DNA of 64,000 nt from an uncultured bacterium (GCA_905215055.1 CAJMOH010000004.1:1-64000), one strand, 5' to 3'. Shown: positions 43,251 to 51,512, counted from the first letter of the stretch. The notes: generated by a model not told the origin, from the letters alone. Numbers and translations are program-made.

Positions 43251-44645
43251 ATGGACCAGCTGATGTTTGAGCAGTTTGGCCGGATATTCAACGAGGCGGA
43301 GGCCTGGAGTGCCGGCGTTGGAAAGAAGGAGACCCAGGTCAAAGCCCATACCCGGAAGCCCCGCTCCGGCAGTATGGAAGAGGTTGTCCCGGAAGGGACG
43401 CCTGTGGAAGTGGTGGAGCACCGGCCGGAAGACCGCTCTTGCCCCAAGTGCGGCTCTGAAATGGTGGAAATCGGCAGGGAAGTGCGGCAGACGCTGAAGA
43501 TGGAACCAGCCCGGTTCTGGATCCAGGAGGATGTGTACTACACCTACGCCTGCAAAGTGTGCGAGAAAGAGACAGGCAATTCCGTGATTGTGAACACGCC
43601 CAAGGAACCGGCGGTGCTGCCTGGCAGCTTTGCTTCCCCGGAGGCTATTGCCCACCTCATGGTGCAGAAATTCGTGATGTACTCCCCGCTGTACCGGCAG
43701 GAGCAGGAGTGGGGACGGCAGGGGTTGAAATTGAGCCGGCAAGTGATGTCCCACTGGCTGGTGCGCGCGGCGGAGGATTGGCTTGCGCCCATCTACCAAG
43801 AGCTGCACAGGGAACTGCTGAAACGGGACGTCCTCCACGGGGACGAGACCACGCTGCAGGTGCTGAAGGAGCCAGGGAAATCCGCCCAAAGCAAAAGCTA
43901 CATGTGGCTGTACCGAACCGGCGGGGACGCAGAACACCCCATTGTTCTGTACGACTACAAGCCAGACAGGAAAGCCAAGAACGCGGAGGAATTCCTGGAT
44001 GGCTTCTCAGGATACCTGCATGCGGACGGGTACCAGGGGTACCACAAGCTGCGGCCGGACATCCGTGTGGTGGGATGCTGGACCCACGCCAGGCGGAAAT
44101 TCGATGAGGCGGTGAATTCCCTGCCCCCAAAGGAGCAGGCAGGCTGCGCCGCCCTGGAGGGCCAGGCTTTCTGCACCAAATTGTTCTCCATGGAAAAAGA
44201 CATCCAAGGCCTTCCCTTTGAAGAGAAGTGCAAACAGCGGCAGGACCGGGCAAAGCCGGTGCTGGACGCTTTGTTCTCATGGGCGGAAGAAAAACAGAAG
44301 GTGACGCCGCCAAAGTCAGCTCTGGGAAAAGCCCTGCATTATCTACTGGAGCAGTGGCCGTATCTTATCCGCTGCCTGGAGGACGGCAGGCTGGAGATAT
44401 CCAATAACCGTGCGGAACGAAGCATAAAGCCCTTTGTGATGGGCAGGAAGAACTGGCTGTTTGCCAACACTCCAGCGGGAGCCCAGGCCAGCGCTGTGAT
44501 TTACAGCCTGATGGAAACCGCAAAGGAAACCGGGCTGGACCCGTACAAATACCTTCTCTGGGTGCTGCGGGAGGCCCCCAGGCTCTTTGAGACAGACCGG
44601 GAGTGGGCAAAAAAGCTGACGCCGGAACATTGTACACAACATTGA
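43251..44645 (+). CDS. tnpC: IS66 transposase TnpC, N-terminus incomplete
   Basis: 464 aa from the first ATG. Homologous sequence clearly begins earlier: WLLEQLRLNRKKQYGSSSEQ is read in frame from about 43190, but the frame is closed by a TAG at 43176-43178 (also the tnpB stop) and offers no good start. Zinc-finger CPKCGSEM with CKVC (about 64-103), DDE residues D198 (LHGDET), D259 (LHADGY) and Glu in NNRAERSIKPFVMGRKNW. The catalytic core is intact but the N-terminal leucine-rich part is damaged. Confidence 0.8.
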   Translation: MDQLMFEQFGRIFNEAEAWSAGVGKKETQVKAHTRKPRSGSMEEVVPEGTPVEVVEHRPEDRSCPKCGSEMVEIGREVRQTLKMEPARFWIQEDVYYTYACKVCEKETGNSVIVNTPKEPAVLPGSFASPEAIAHLMVQKFVMYSPLYRQEQEWGRQGLKLSRQVMSHWLVRAAEDWLAPIYQELHRELLKRDVLHGDETTLQVLKEPGKSAQSKSYMWLYRTGGDAEHPIVLYDYKPDRKAKNAEEFLDGFSGYLHADGYQGYHKLRPDIRVVGCWTHARRKFDEAVNSLPPKEQAGCAALEGQAFCTKLFSMEKDIQGLPFEEKCKQRQDRAKPVLDALFSWAEEKQKVTPPKSALGKALHYLLEQWPYLIRCLEDGRLEISNNRAERSIKPFVMGRKNWLFANTPAGAQASAVIYSLMETAKETGLDPYKYLLWVLREAPRLFETDREWAKKLTPEHCTQH

Positions 44646-44650
44646 GTTAA

Positions 44651-44683
44651 AACGTCTTTGGACAATTGTCCAGGGACGTTTTT
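44651..44683 (+). terminator. Hairpin after tnpC
   Basis: AACGTC (44651-44656) and GACGTT (44675-44680) enclose an inner palindrome TGGACAATTGTCCA; T-run follows. Confidence 0.65.
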
Positions 44684-44779
44684 ATTTTCCCCCATGGATT
44701 TCCATATTTTGGAAATCCATTTCCTTAACTGGAACTCACTTTCCTTCTATGCTGAAAGCATGGAGAGGGGGTGATTCCA

Positions 44780-45028
44780 ATGTCCTATGACAGAAGCCGC
44801 AAAATGACGCTCCTTTGTGCGGCCAAAGTCCGTTCCCGCATCTGCGTATGCGGCAAGGAACAGCTGGAAGTCGCGGAATGGTGCCTGGTGAGCCCCCGCC
44901 AAGTGCGGAACTGGATCCGCAAGGAGACCAACATCTCTGTGTCCAACCTGTTTAACTTAGCGGACTTTCTGAACTGCCATCCCGAAGACTTGGTGATCTC
45001 CCACCCAATGCCTGAAGGAAGGGAATGA
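44780..45028 (+). CDS. Small XRE-like HTH protein
   Basis: 82 aa from ATG 44780, GGAGAGGGGG upstream. QLEVAEWCLVSPRQVRNWIRKETNISVSNLFNLADFLNCHPEDLV (residues 28-72, read in blocks) has the shape of a cro/C1-type HTH ending, although the first helices are unusual and Cys-rich (CGKEQ preceded by RICVC). It may regulate the XRE pair downstream or the next gene. Confidence 0.55.
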   Translation: MSYDRSRKMTLLCAAKVRSRICVCGKEQLEVAEWCLVSPRQVRNWIRKETNISVSNLFNLADFLNCHPEDLVISHPMPEGRE

Positions 45029-45034
45029 TACGCA

Positions 45035-45295
45035 ATGTCCGATTTTGAGGTTCTACAAACCTACGCATCCTGGGCTGGTACCGCTGTGCCAGACAAATTA
45101 CCGGGGATACCTTTTGCGGACTTAGATGTCTTTGAGGACGAAAGCAGCCTGAGAAACCACCTCTTTTACTTGGCGCCGTATACCTCCTCCGGAGAGCTGC
45201 GCTGCTTCTTCTACTTTGAGGACAACCTGTTTGCTAAGGAGCCCAATGGGGATTTGATTCTCTTGGAATCTTCTCTCCACCTTTTTACCTTCTAA
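45035..45295 (+). CDS. Hypothetical protein
   Basis: 86 aa, 6 bp after the HTH gene with AAGGAAGGG upstream. Acidic and aromatic (DLDVFEDESSLRNHLFYLAPY, then RCFFYFEDNLF). No domain recognised. Ends with its own terminator, forming a two-gene unit with the HTH gene. Confidence 0.55.
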   Translation: MSDFEVLQTYASWAGTAVPDKLPGIPFADLDVFEDESSLRNHLFYLAPYTSSGELRCFFYFEDNLFAKEPNGDLILLESSLHLFTF

Positions 45296-45312
45296 GCCCG
45301 AGACTACATACG

Positions 45313-45354
45313 AAGGAACCAGCTATCCCTCTCTAGGATGGCTGGTTCCTTTTG
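45313..45354 (+). terminator. Terminator of the two-gene unit
   Basis: AAGGAACCAGC (45313-45323) pairs with GCTGGTTCCTT (45341-45351), then TTTT. Confidence 0.85.
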
Positions 45355-45898
45355 TCTACTGCGGGGCTGGAGTTGACGGTTACCATTTTACCACGTCATG
45401 AAGATCAATACAAGAGACAAATTGGGGCGCCATTTCCCGTCGCAGGGGAGAGCAGCAAAGCTAGAGATTATGATTGGTACTTGGCCGCCAGATGATGGAC
45501 AAATTCCCAAACAGTTTTTTGTTCCTGTTTACCGCACAGACGGTATAACGCGATGAGGGACTTTTCCTCTGGCCGAAGCTGGCCAAGGGAGCCTGGCTCT
45601 TTGGCAGCTTTTTTCGGCGCCCGTTGGGAGATCCTCCAATCGGATGACTGTTCCGGGTGTTCCAGGTAAGCGGAAAGGGTCTCCCGTGTGACCCCAAAGA
45701 TCCTGGTGCAAAAATCGCCACCCCAGCCCCATCTGCACGCGATTTGAGCACCACTTTCACGCACTAAAGCCCCACCTGCATCGCCGGAGCTTTAGCGACA
45801 CCCTTCCGGAGAACCAGCGACACCTCATCGCTCTAAAACGACACCCCCTGTGGCACATGCAAAAGCTCTGCCAGCTAAGCCAGCCAGCAGAGCTCAGG

Positions 45899-46108
45899 TC
45901 AACTTTCTTCAGGAACAGGAATACCGTTTCCTGTCAAGACGTTCTCCAACTGGCGAATCCGCTCGCGCTGTCGTTGGAGTTCTTTCTCAGCTGCGTAAAA
46001 GTATTCCATCGACTCACGCTCCATCTCGTAGTAGCAGGCCCGTTCCAGTTCTAAAACCATACATTTTTCCTCATCGCAAAGATATGGGCGGTCACACATC
46101 CTGGCCAC
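45899..46108 (-). CDS. Small coiled-coil ORF at the end of the IS21 element
   Basis: 69 aa. Cys-bearing start (MARMCDRPYLCDEEKCMVLE) then a long charged helix (AAEKELQRQRERIRQLENVL). It overlaps istB by 17 bp and lies within the element. It may be an IS passenger; no known function. Confidence 0.45.
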   Translation of the reverse strand: MARMCDRPYLCDEEKCMVLELERACYYEMERESMEYFYAAEKELQRQRERIRQLENVLTGNGIPVPEES

Positions 46109-46874
46109 CGCCTTCCCGAGCAGCTTTCAAGCCCTTGCGTTCCCGCATCGAGACTCGGCCATCCACCAGAACCTCGTAAGCGTTGTGGATAATGCGGTCC
46201 ATAATGGCTTCTGAAACGGGGCTGTCAGATTCCGGGTTGGGATCAATCCTGGTGTACCAACCCTCAGATTCGTGCTGCGTGCAAAAGATCGTAGACTTGT
46301 GGCACCGCGCCTCCACAATCTCCAGCATATCATAGGATTCTTGCGGGGACAGCGGACGAATCAGCCACTCGTCCAGGATCAGCAAATCTTTCTTCTTGTA
46401 GGCTTCAAGCACCTTTTTCAGCGTACCGCCGCTGCGGGCAATACTCAGTTCATCCAGTAGTTCCGGCATACGGATGTATTGCACCTTCTTGAAGCGGCGG
46501 CAGGCCGCATTCCCCAGGGCACAGGCGATGTAAGTTTTGCCGTTGCCCGAGGCTCCCTTCAAGATAATGTGGTGGCCTTCGTCAATATACTGTCCCGTTG
46601 CAAACCGCAATATCTGTGCTTTGTCCAGTTTGCGGTCCTCGTAGTATTCAATGCCCTCCACAGTGGCAGACGGTACGGCGAAGCGCGCGTTGCGGATAAA
46701 CCGGTTCAGTTTGTTGCTCTGGCGTCGGTTCCATTCCGCATTCACCAGCAAGCCCAGCCGCTCCTCGAAGCCCAGTTCATTGAACGTGGGATCTTTCAAC
46801 TGGTTGGCAAACTCCGCTGCCATAGCGGTCATCTTCATCGCTGTGAGCATGTCCATTGTTGCCTGGTTCAGCAT
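46092..46874 (-). CDS. istB: IS21 transposition helper ATPase IstB
   Basis: 260 aa, normal length. AAA+ ATPase with Walker A GASGNGKT (107-114), Walker B DLLILDEW (about 165) and the IstB N-terminal helical domain (MKMTAMAAEFANQLKDP). It selects target DNA for IstA. GGAGG ribosome site; the start overlaps the istA stop by one base. Confidence 0.92.
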   Translation of the reverse strand: MLNQATMDMLTAMKMTAMAAEFANQLKDPTFNELGFEERLGLLVNAEWNRRQSNKLNRFIRNARFAVPSATVEGIEYYEDRKLDKAQILRFATGQYIDEGHHIILKGASGNGKTYIACALGNAACRRFKKVQYIRMPELLDELSIARSGGTLKKVLEAYKKKDLLILDEWLIRPLSPQESYDMLEIVEARCHKSTIFCTQHESEGWYTRIDPNPESDSPVSEAIMDRIIHNAYEVLVDGRVSMRERKGLKAAREGGGQDV

Positions 46875-47390
46875 CAGCGGTCACCTCCCTTCCGGAAGTA
46901 GGCCGCGCCGCGGGTAATACCGTAGCTATTGGCTTTGGACTGTGTCGTTTGGCTTTCTACCTTGTTCGGCTTGTCCAGGTCATTTTTCAGAATGCTGGCA
47001 ATGGTGCGCAGCGAGGGCGTGGTGCTGTACGCCAGAGTTTTGCCGCAGGCTGCCTCCAGCCGCTGTTTGCCGTACCGCTGTTCCAGTTTGGTCAGACCGG
47101 CGCAGGCCTTGTAGCCCTGCTCGACCGCCTTACCGGACTTCAGAAAGTGTTCGGCTACCTTCTCGGTCATGGGACCGACCGACATCGCCCAGCGGCTGAA
47201 CTCATCGGCGTTGTAGGTGAGATATTTCTGGTGCTCCGGCGGCATGTGTTCGCGCTTCACCATCGGATCGCGCTGCCGAGTCTGCAGCCGGCGGTGGCTG
47301 GCTATGTCTGGAACAGTGTGCCATTGATTCAATGGTTCGCTGACTGTACTGAAGACTGCTTAACCGCAAGATCTCCCGATAATTTGTCAT
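46874..47390 (-). pseudogene. istA: IS21 transposase IstA, internally deleted and frameshifted
   Basis: The N-terminal 27 residues (MTNYREILRLSSLQYSQRTI, start 47390) are in one frame; the C-terminal 140 or so (REHMPPEHQKYLTYNADEF to YFRKGGDR) are in another. The roughly 300 residues between, including the whole DDE catalytic core, are missing. Junction lies near 47310. Confidence 0.85.
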
Positions 47391-47752
47391 TACGAAACCT
47401 CCAATTGATTTAGTCACAGCTTGGCTGTGCTAAACCAATTATAAGGCTTTGGGGCTTCAGTGCGTGAAAGTGGGGCTAAAACTCCGGCAAGGTGGTGCTA
47501 AAACTGCGTGCAGATGGGGCTGGAATGGCGATTTTTGCACCTGGCGAGTTGGCCCAACTGGGTAAAATCTGGCTGGGTTTTTCCCAGTTCGTAGTAGCTG
47601 TAGGTGGCCCGGTTGATGTGTAGGGCGTCTGCCACAGCCTGCTGGGTGAGACCGCATTTCAGCCTCATGCGGCGCAGGACCGCTCCAAATTCCGTGCGTA
47701 TCACTTCGTTCTTCATCGCTGAATCCCCTTCCCATCGCAGAAAATTTAGTTT

Positions 47753-47773
47753 GAATATCTTGTTTAGATATTC
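47753..47773. promoter_or_regulatory. Operator of the second XRE pair
   Basis: GAATATCT (47753-47760) and AGATATTC (47766-47773) around 5 bp; 19 of 21 positions match the operator at 12151, with the outer arms unchanged. Confidence 0.7.
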
Positions 47774-47868
47774 AATATCTAGCCTATTGTGAATATACTG
47801 CGATTTTCTCCTAAAATCAAGAATTGATACATAAAATATCTCAATTAGATTCTTGGGAGGGGCTCAAT

Positions 47869-48150
47869 ATGGCAAAAGGGATGTTTATCATACAGGGGAA
47901 TCTCTGCTCTGAGCGGGTCAGGATCGGCAGGGCGCTGCAGTCCCCGCCCATGACCCAGGAGGATCTGGCCAGGAAGATCCAGCTCATGGGGGAGGAGGAC
48001 ATGACGAAGCTCATCATCTCCCGCATCGAGAAGAACCAGCGCCACGTCTGCGACGCGGAGCTGCGAGTCCTGGCAAAGGCGTTGGGGGTCTCCATGGAGT
48101 GGCTGGTGGGGGATAGCGATGAGGTCTCGATCCCCCCAACGAAAAAGTGA
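47869..48150 (+). CDS. XRE-family HTH protein (copy 2)
   Basis: 93 aa from ATG 47869 with GGGAGGGG upstream. Same protein as 12267-12548 apart from a few changes near the end (LRVLAKALG for LRILAKALG; DEVSIPP for DDVTIPP). Intact, but its divergent partner repressor is split by the IS21 element, so control of this copy may be altered. Confidence 0.82.
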   Translation: MAKGMFIIQGNLCSERVRIGRALQSPPMTQEDLARKIQLMGEEDMTKLIISRIEKNQRHVCDAELRVLAKALGVSMEWLVGDSDEVSIPPTKK

Positions 48151-48158
48151 GAGGAAAG

Positions 48159-48190
48159 GAGCAGGCCGTAAAAGGCCTGCTCTATTTTTA
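48159..48190 (+). terminator. Terminator after XRE copy 2
   Basis: GAGCAGGCC (48159-48167) pairs with GGCCTGCTC (48174-48182), then TATTTTT. Confidence 0.85.
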
Positions 48191-48302
48191 TGTCTTATGA
48201 AAAAGGGTTTTCCAGGAGCGGCAGTGTGCCCTGCTGCACCGTGGAATTCATCCATTGCAGGAGAGGGTGCAGCGTAGGCAGAAACACTTTGGAGAGACCC
48301 CC

Positions 48303-48600
48303 TTGCAATCTCCCCGCCGGCATGGTATAGTTATCCCAGATAGTTTCTTCATTGCCTAGAGCAATGACAGTTTCCGGTTACAAAGCGTCAGAGAGTTTTG
48401 CTTTCTGGCGCTTTTTTGCGTCTTCTGCCTCGAAAGAGAGGCACAAAAGTAAAAAGGAGGGTGACGCCCTCTCCCGTTCCTGGCTCAGCCACAAAGCGTT
48501 CAGAGTTTTTCTCTGGGCGCTTTTTTTTATATAGATTGGAGCTTTACGGCTCCCCCAACTTTCTTTCCGGGGAGCCGTTGGCTGCCCCGTTTTCATAATC
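48303..48600 (+). ncRNA. Repeated structured leader RNA, copy b
   Basis: Promoter TTGCAA (48303-48308), 17 bp, TATAGT (48326-48331). Hairpin 1 CATTGC/GCAATG (48350-48366; loop differs from copy a by one base). Hairpin 2 48382-48395/48401-48414 with T-run; second T-run hairpin 48493-48505/48511-48523. Leads directly, with AGAAAGGGG as ribosome site, into the operon starting at 48622. Confidence 0.8.
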
Positions 48601-48621
48601 CTATCAGAAAGGGGCTGCAAC

Positions 48622-49173
48622 ATGAGCTCGTACATCAAAAAGACAAACAGCGACTTCTTTGTCCCCACGGAACACACGGGGAAAGTCCTGGCCGTGAGCC
48701 AGCGTTTCCTGCCGGATGCCATGTTCTGCTTCCCCATGGACGGGGACGGCAACATCGTGGACGTGAAGGTGGAGGGGTGTATCCTCTCCGAAATGCGGGA
48801 GATGCTGGCCGCCATCGCCCCCTGGGTGCGGGAAGGTAGCTACCTCAGCCTGTTCAGCGACGACGGCAGCCGGTGGCGCTGGGTGTTCCAACAGGGAACG
48901 TGCCGGGAGATCCCGGCGGAGTTCCACTGGCCGGACGCTTCAGAACCCTCCACCCTTCCCAGGGAGCAAGACCAGGTGGTCATCCTGGTCGAAGAGGGGA
49001 AGGTGACGGACATCATCAGTTCCGACCCCCGCATCGCCGGGGAGGTGATCGACCTGGACACCGCCGAGGAATCCCAGCGGGAGCTTCTCCTTCAGGCGTG
49101 GGAGTCTTACCGCAAAACGTATCATCCAATCTACGAACAAAGCAAAGGAGGTCTGCACCATGGGTGCGAATGA
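48622..49173 (+). CDS. Element-borne hypothetical protein
   Basis: 183 aa, first gene behind leader copy b. Mixed alpha/beta, acidic, with VLAVSQRFLPDAMFCFPMDG and a repeated-looking beta pattern (SLFSDDGSRWRWVFQQG). No domain recognised. It overlaps the next gene by 14 bp. Probable function in element maintenance only by location. Confidence 0.6.
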   Translation: MSSYIKKTNSDFFVPTEHTGKVLAVSQRFLPDAMFCFPMDGDGNIVDVKVEGCILSEMREMLAAIAPWVREGSYLSLFSDDGSRWRWVFQQGTCREIPAEFHWPDASEPSTLPREQDQVVILVEEGKVTDIISSDPRIAGEVIDLDTAEESQRELLLQAWESYRKTYHPIYEQSKGGLHHGCE

Positions 49174-49549
49174 ACCTAAGAAAAAGAAACGGCGGGTGGG
49201 AAAGCATTTCCGCCCCCGGTTCCCCAGACAGAAACCCCGTCCTGCGAAGCTGCGGCCTTTGACCCCCTGGGAGCGGGACATGGCAGAGGAGCACCACTCC
49301 CTGGTGCTGCGGTTTCTCCAGATCCACGGGCTTTCCATGGAGGACTACTACGATGTGGTGATTTTCCGTTACCTGCTGGCGGTGGAGAACTGGTCCCGGC
49401 GGAAGCCACCTACCCCAGGTGGCTTCCAAGACATCGCATGGGCTGCTATGAGCATAGCCCTAACAAAGGAACAGGAGCGGCAGCGCCGCATCCCCCAGAC
49501 CGTCAGCCTGGAGGAAATTCTTCCAAGCCGGGAGGCGAGCCTATGCTGA
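49160..49549 (+). CDS. Sigma-70 region-2-like small protein
   Basis: 129 aa with AAAGGAGG upstream. A very basic N-terminus (EPKKKKRRVGKHFRPRF), then LTPWERDMAEEHHSLVLRFLQ and YYDVVIFRYLLAVENW, which resemble the region-2 core-binding helices of ECF/phage-like sigma factors; region 4 is absent. It could be a truncated sigma or anti-sigma-like decoy. Recognition is by pattern memory. Confidence 0.45.
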   Translation: MGANEPKKKKRRVGKHFRPRFPRQKPRPAKLRPLTPWERDMAEEHHSLVLRFLQIHGLSMEDYYDVVIFRYLLAVENWSRRKPPTPGGFQDIAWAAMSIALTKEQERQRRIPQTVSLEEILPSREASLC

Positions 49550-49761
49550 AAAAAGAAGTGGTCATTACCGGTATGCCCCTAGAGCCCCTTCGCCGGGGCT
49601 ACCCCGCCGTGATCCAGGAGGCGGAGGGGTACCGTCACACTACGCCGGTGCTGTGGATGGATCAGCTGTCCCCCACAGAGGCGACCTTCGAGACCCAGAG
49701 CACCATCTACCACCTGCGGGTTGTGGCGGTGCTTAAAGGGAGGGAGGCGCGCCGGGCATGA
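49543..49761 (+). CDS. Small hypothetical protein
   Basis: 72 aa from ATG 49543, GGGAGGCGAGCCT upstream, overlapping the previous gene by 7 bp. Beta-rich (VVITGMPLEPLRRGYPAVIQ; TIYHLRVVAVLKG). No family recognised. Overlaps the next gene by 4 bp. Confidence 0.55.
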   Translation: MLKKEVVITGMPLEPLRRGYPAVIQEAEGYRHTTPVLWMDQLSPTEATFETQSTIYHLRVVAVLKGREARRA

Positions 49762-50033
49762 AGCGGAACACCCCGCCCCACATGAAACTCACCCTGCCGG
49801 ACGGCAGCCGCTTAACGGCGGTAGCCTTTTCCCAGGAAGACTATCCCGGCATCAGCCTGTATCTGCAAAAGCAAGGCGGCCCTGTGGAGCTGATCTGTTT
49901 CGCCGAGTACAACCCAGAGCGGGACGGACAGGTCTGCATCGGCGCCTATCGCAGTGATGAGGCGGATACCGCCTACTATCAGCCCTACCGGGCAGAATCC
50001 TCAAGGGAGGGATCAGGATGGACCCAAGATTAA
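49758..50033 (+). CDS. Small hypothetical protein
   Basis: 91 aa, coupled by ATGA to the previous gene. Beta-rich (MKLTLPDGSRLTAVAFSQED; VELICFAEYNPERDGQVCIG). No domain recognised. Its end overlaps the Cys-cluster gene by 16 bp. Confidence 0.55.
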   Translation: MKRNTPPHMKLTLPDGSRLTAVAFSQEDYPGISLYLQKQGGPVELICFAEYNPERDGQVCIGAYRSDEADTAYYQPYRAESSREGSGWTQD

Positions 50034-50725
50034 AACATATCGTAGACCATTACGACACCTTCAAAATAGGACCGGACGAGCCTTTTCCATTCCACTGTGT
50101 CCAGTGCGGGAAATGCTGCGTCCACCGGGAGGATATTCTCCTCAACCCCCAGGACCTGTTCCGCATGGCGAAACACCTGGGGCAGACGCCCAAGGATGTG
50201 GTCATCCACTACTGTGAGGTGTACACCGGCCCGGATTCCTTTGGTGCGCCTGCTGCCGGAGGGGGAGAACCATCACTGCCCCTTTTTGGTGCGAAGCAAG
50301 TGCCGCATCCACGAGGCCAAACCAACAGTGTGCGCCATGTATCCCATCGGCAGGGCACTGCGGGTGGATCGGGGAACCGGCAGCGGAGAGCCGCCCGGCA
50401 TCGACTACCTGTTCGACCCGCCCGGATGCGGTGACCAGTCGGAGACCCACACCGTGCGGGAATGGCTGGGGAGCTTCCACTTCCCCGTGGACGACCCGTT
50501 CTTCCTGGAATGGCAGCAGGGGCCAAGTTTCTCTGTGAGAGCTTCCGGGAGCTGGAACAGGCCCGTGAGATCGCAACCGCCGTCTTGGTGAGGCCCATGG
50601 TCTACCAGCGGCTCTATCTGGACTACTCTCTCAATGGGGAGTTCCTGCCCCAGTTCCGGAAGAACATGGAAGCGGTCCGGCACTTCGTTGCCGGGCTTCG
50701 GGAGAAATTGGAGGCAGAACCATGA
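50018..50725 (+). pseudogene. YkgJ-family cysteine-cluster protein, two frameshifts
   Basis: The full protein, about 235 aa, is spread over three frames: frame A from ATG 50018 (FHCVQCGKCCVHREDI, the YkgJ Cys motif) to about 50240; frame B about 50240-50515 (HCPFLVRSKCRIHEAKPTVC, the second Cys motif); frame C about 50520-50725 (KFLCESFRELEQAREI to LREKLEAEP). Such proteins bind an Fe or Zn cluster. Two frameshifts in 300 bp mean either decay or sequence errors. The last frame overlaps the next gene by ATGA, as expected of the intact gene. Confidence 0.75.
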
Positions 50726-51354
50726 GCAAGGACCGGAACCTCAACCAGATCATCCGGAAAGATGCCCGCGACTGTTTTGTGGAGAGCTTAAACGATGTGT
50801 TCTCCATCGGCAAGGCGCACCTGGCCTTTGTGGCCTATGACCTGCACAGCCCCGCCGGCCAGCGGCAGACGGACAACATCCACATCTACCTGGATATTGC
50901 CGAGCTGCTGGAGCTCTGCCGGAAGGCGGAGTCCGGGGAGCTGCGCCAGGCGCTGCGGGCCAAAAAGCGGGACGGGGACAAAGGCCCTCTGTACCAGTGC
51001 ATGGGCGGCACCTCGGCGGAACGGCTGCGGCAGCTGGGAAAGCCCAGGCCTGACGGCATGAGCCTTTCCAGAGTCTTTCAGCTGCTGCCCGGCAGCCGGT
51101 CCGATTTTCTCCTGGTGGCCGACAGTGGCCCAGGAGAGCGGGACGCAAAGGGGCTTATCGTGCCCCGATTCGGGAAGAAGCCGGAAAACCACGTGGCCCT
51201 CAGCATGACCATGGAGTCCTTCTGCGAGCTCCTGCTGCTCACCAAGGCCCATTACCAGGCCTGGCTTTCCGCCGGCTACGCCAGGGGTGACGTTTCTCCC
51301 CAGGAGGGTGAAATTCCCAGCGTGGGAGAGGCGGCAGAAAAAACTCTCTCCTAA
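50722..51354 (+). CDS. Element-borne hypothetical protein
   Basis: 210 aa starting at the ATGA overlap with the YkgJ-like gene. Alpha/beta with DARDCFVESLNDVFSIGKAH, NIHIYLDIAELLELCRKAES and FLLVADSGPGERDAKGLIVP. No family recognised. Last gene of the operon starting at 48622; a weak hairpin (51368-51400) follows. Confidence 0.6.
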   Translation: MSKDRNLNQIIRKDARDCFVESLNDVFSIGKAHLAFVAYDLHSPAGQRQTDNIHIYLDIAELLELCRKAESGELRQALRAKKRDGDKGPLYQCMGGTSAERLRQLGKPRPDGMSLSRVFQLLPGSRSDFLLVADSGPGERDAKGLIVPRFGKKPENHVALSMTMESFCELLLLTKAHYQAWLSAGYARGDVSPQEGEIPSVGEAAEKTLS

Positions 51355-51463
51355 CAGTTTCCAGCAAAAAGGGCTGCCTCCCGGTGGGGGGCAGTCCTTT
51401 CAGTTGTTCGGAGCAGTTGATGCTCTGATTTCATTCGAGCTGACAGAATCGTCTCTCGGGTTC

Positions 51464-51492
51464 TTGCAAATCGTTATCATATATGTTAACAT
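51464..51492 (+). promoter_or_regulatory. Promoter and operator of the HipB-HipA fusion
   Basis: -35 TTGCAA (51464-51469), 17-bp spacer, -10 TAACAT (51487-51492). A perfect palindrome ATGTTAACAT (51483-51492) covers the -10, where the fusion's own HTH domain could bind. Confidence 0.6.
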
Positions 51493-51512
51493 TGAAGCAG
51501 TGAGGTGAGAGT

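Larger units (their letters stand above)
42365..44690 (+). mobile_element. Degenerate IS66-family insertion sequence
   Basis: Left end begins GTAAGCGTAAACCC at 42365, matching the usual IS66 tip. It contains tnpA (nonsense-mutated), tnpB and tnpC (5' end unclear). No matching right end is found before 45.3 kb; the only inverted copy of the tip is at 16393-16430. The element is therefore probably immobile. The right limit given is the hairpin after tnpC and is approximate. Confidence 0.7.
45707..47539 (-). mobile_element. IS21-family insertion sequence, internally deleted (1833 bp)
   Basis: Terminal inverted repeats of 34 bp start TGCAAAAATCGCCA at both ends (45707 and 47539), with two mismatches. 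Target duplication CCTGG at 45702-45706 and 47540-47544. Contains istB intact, istA with a large deletion, and a small extra ORF. Further subterminal repeats (GCTAAAAC/AGCGACACC type) resemble transposase-binding sites. Since istA is defective it would need help to move. Confidence 0.9.
45468..47716 (-). pseudogene. XRE regulator copy 2, split by an IS21-type element
   Basis: N-terminal part 47716-47545 (MKNEVIRTEFGAVLRRMRL to TQLGQLAR) and C-terminal part 45706-45468 (IFGVTRETLSAYLEHPEQSS to LAAKYQS) together restore a 136-aa protein closely matching 11704-12114. The insertion interrupts right after the HTH, giving a product ending in a short foreign tail (CKNRHSSPICTQF). The HTH could still be made, but without the C-terminal half. 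Confidence 0.9.
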
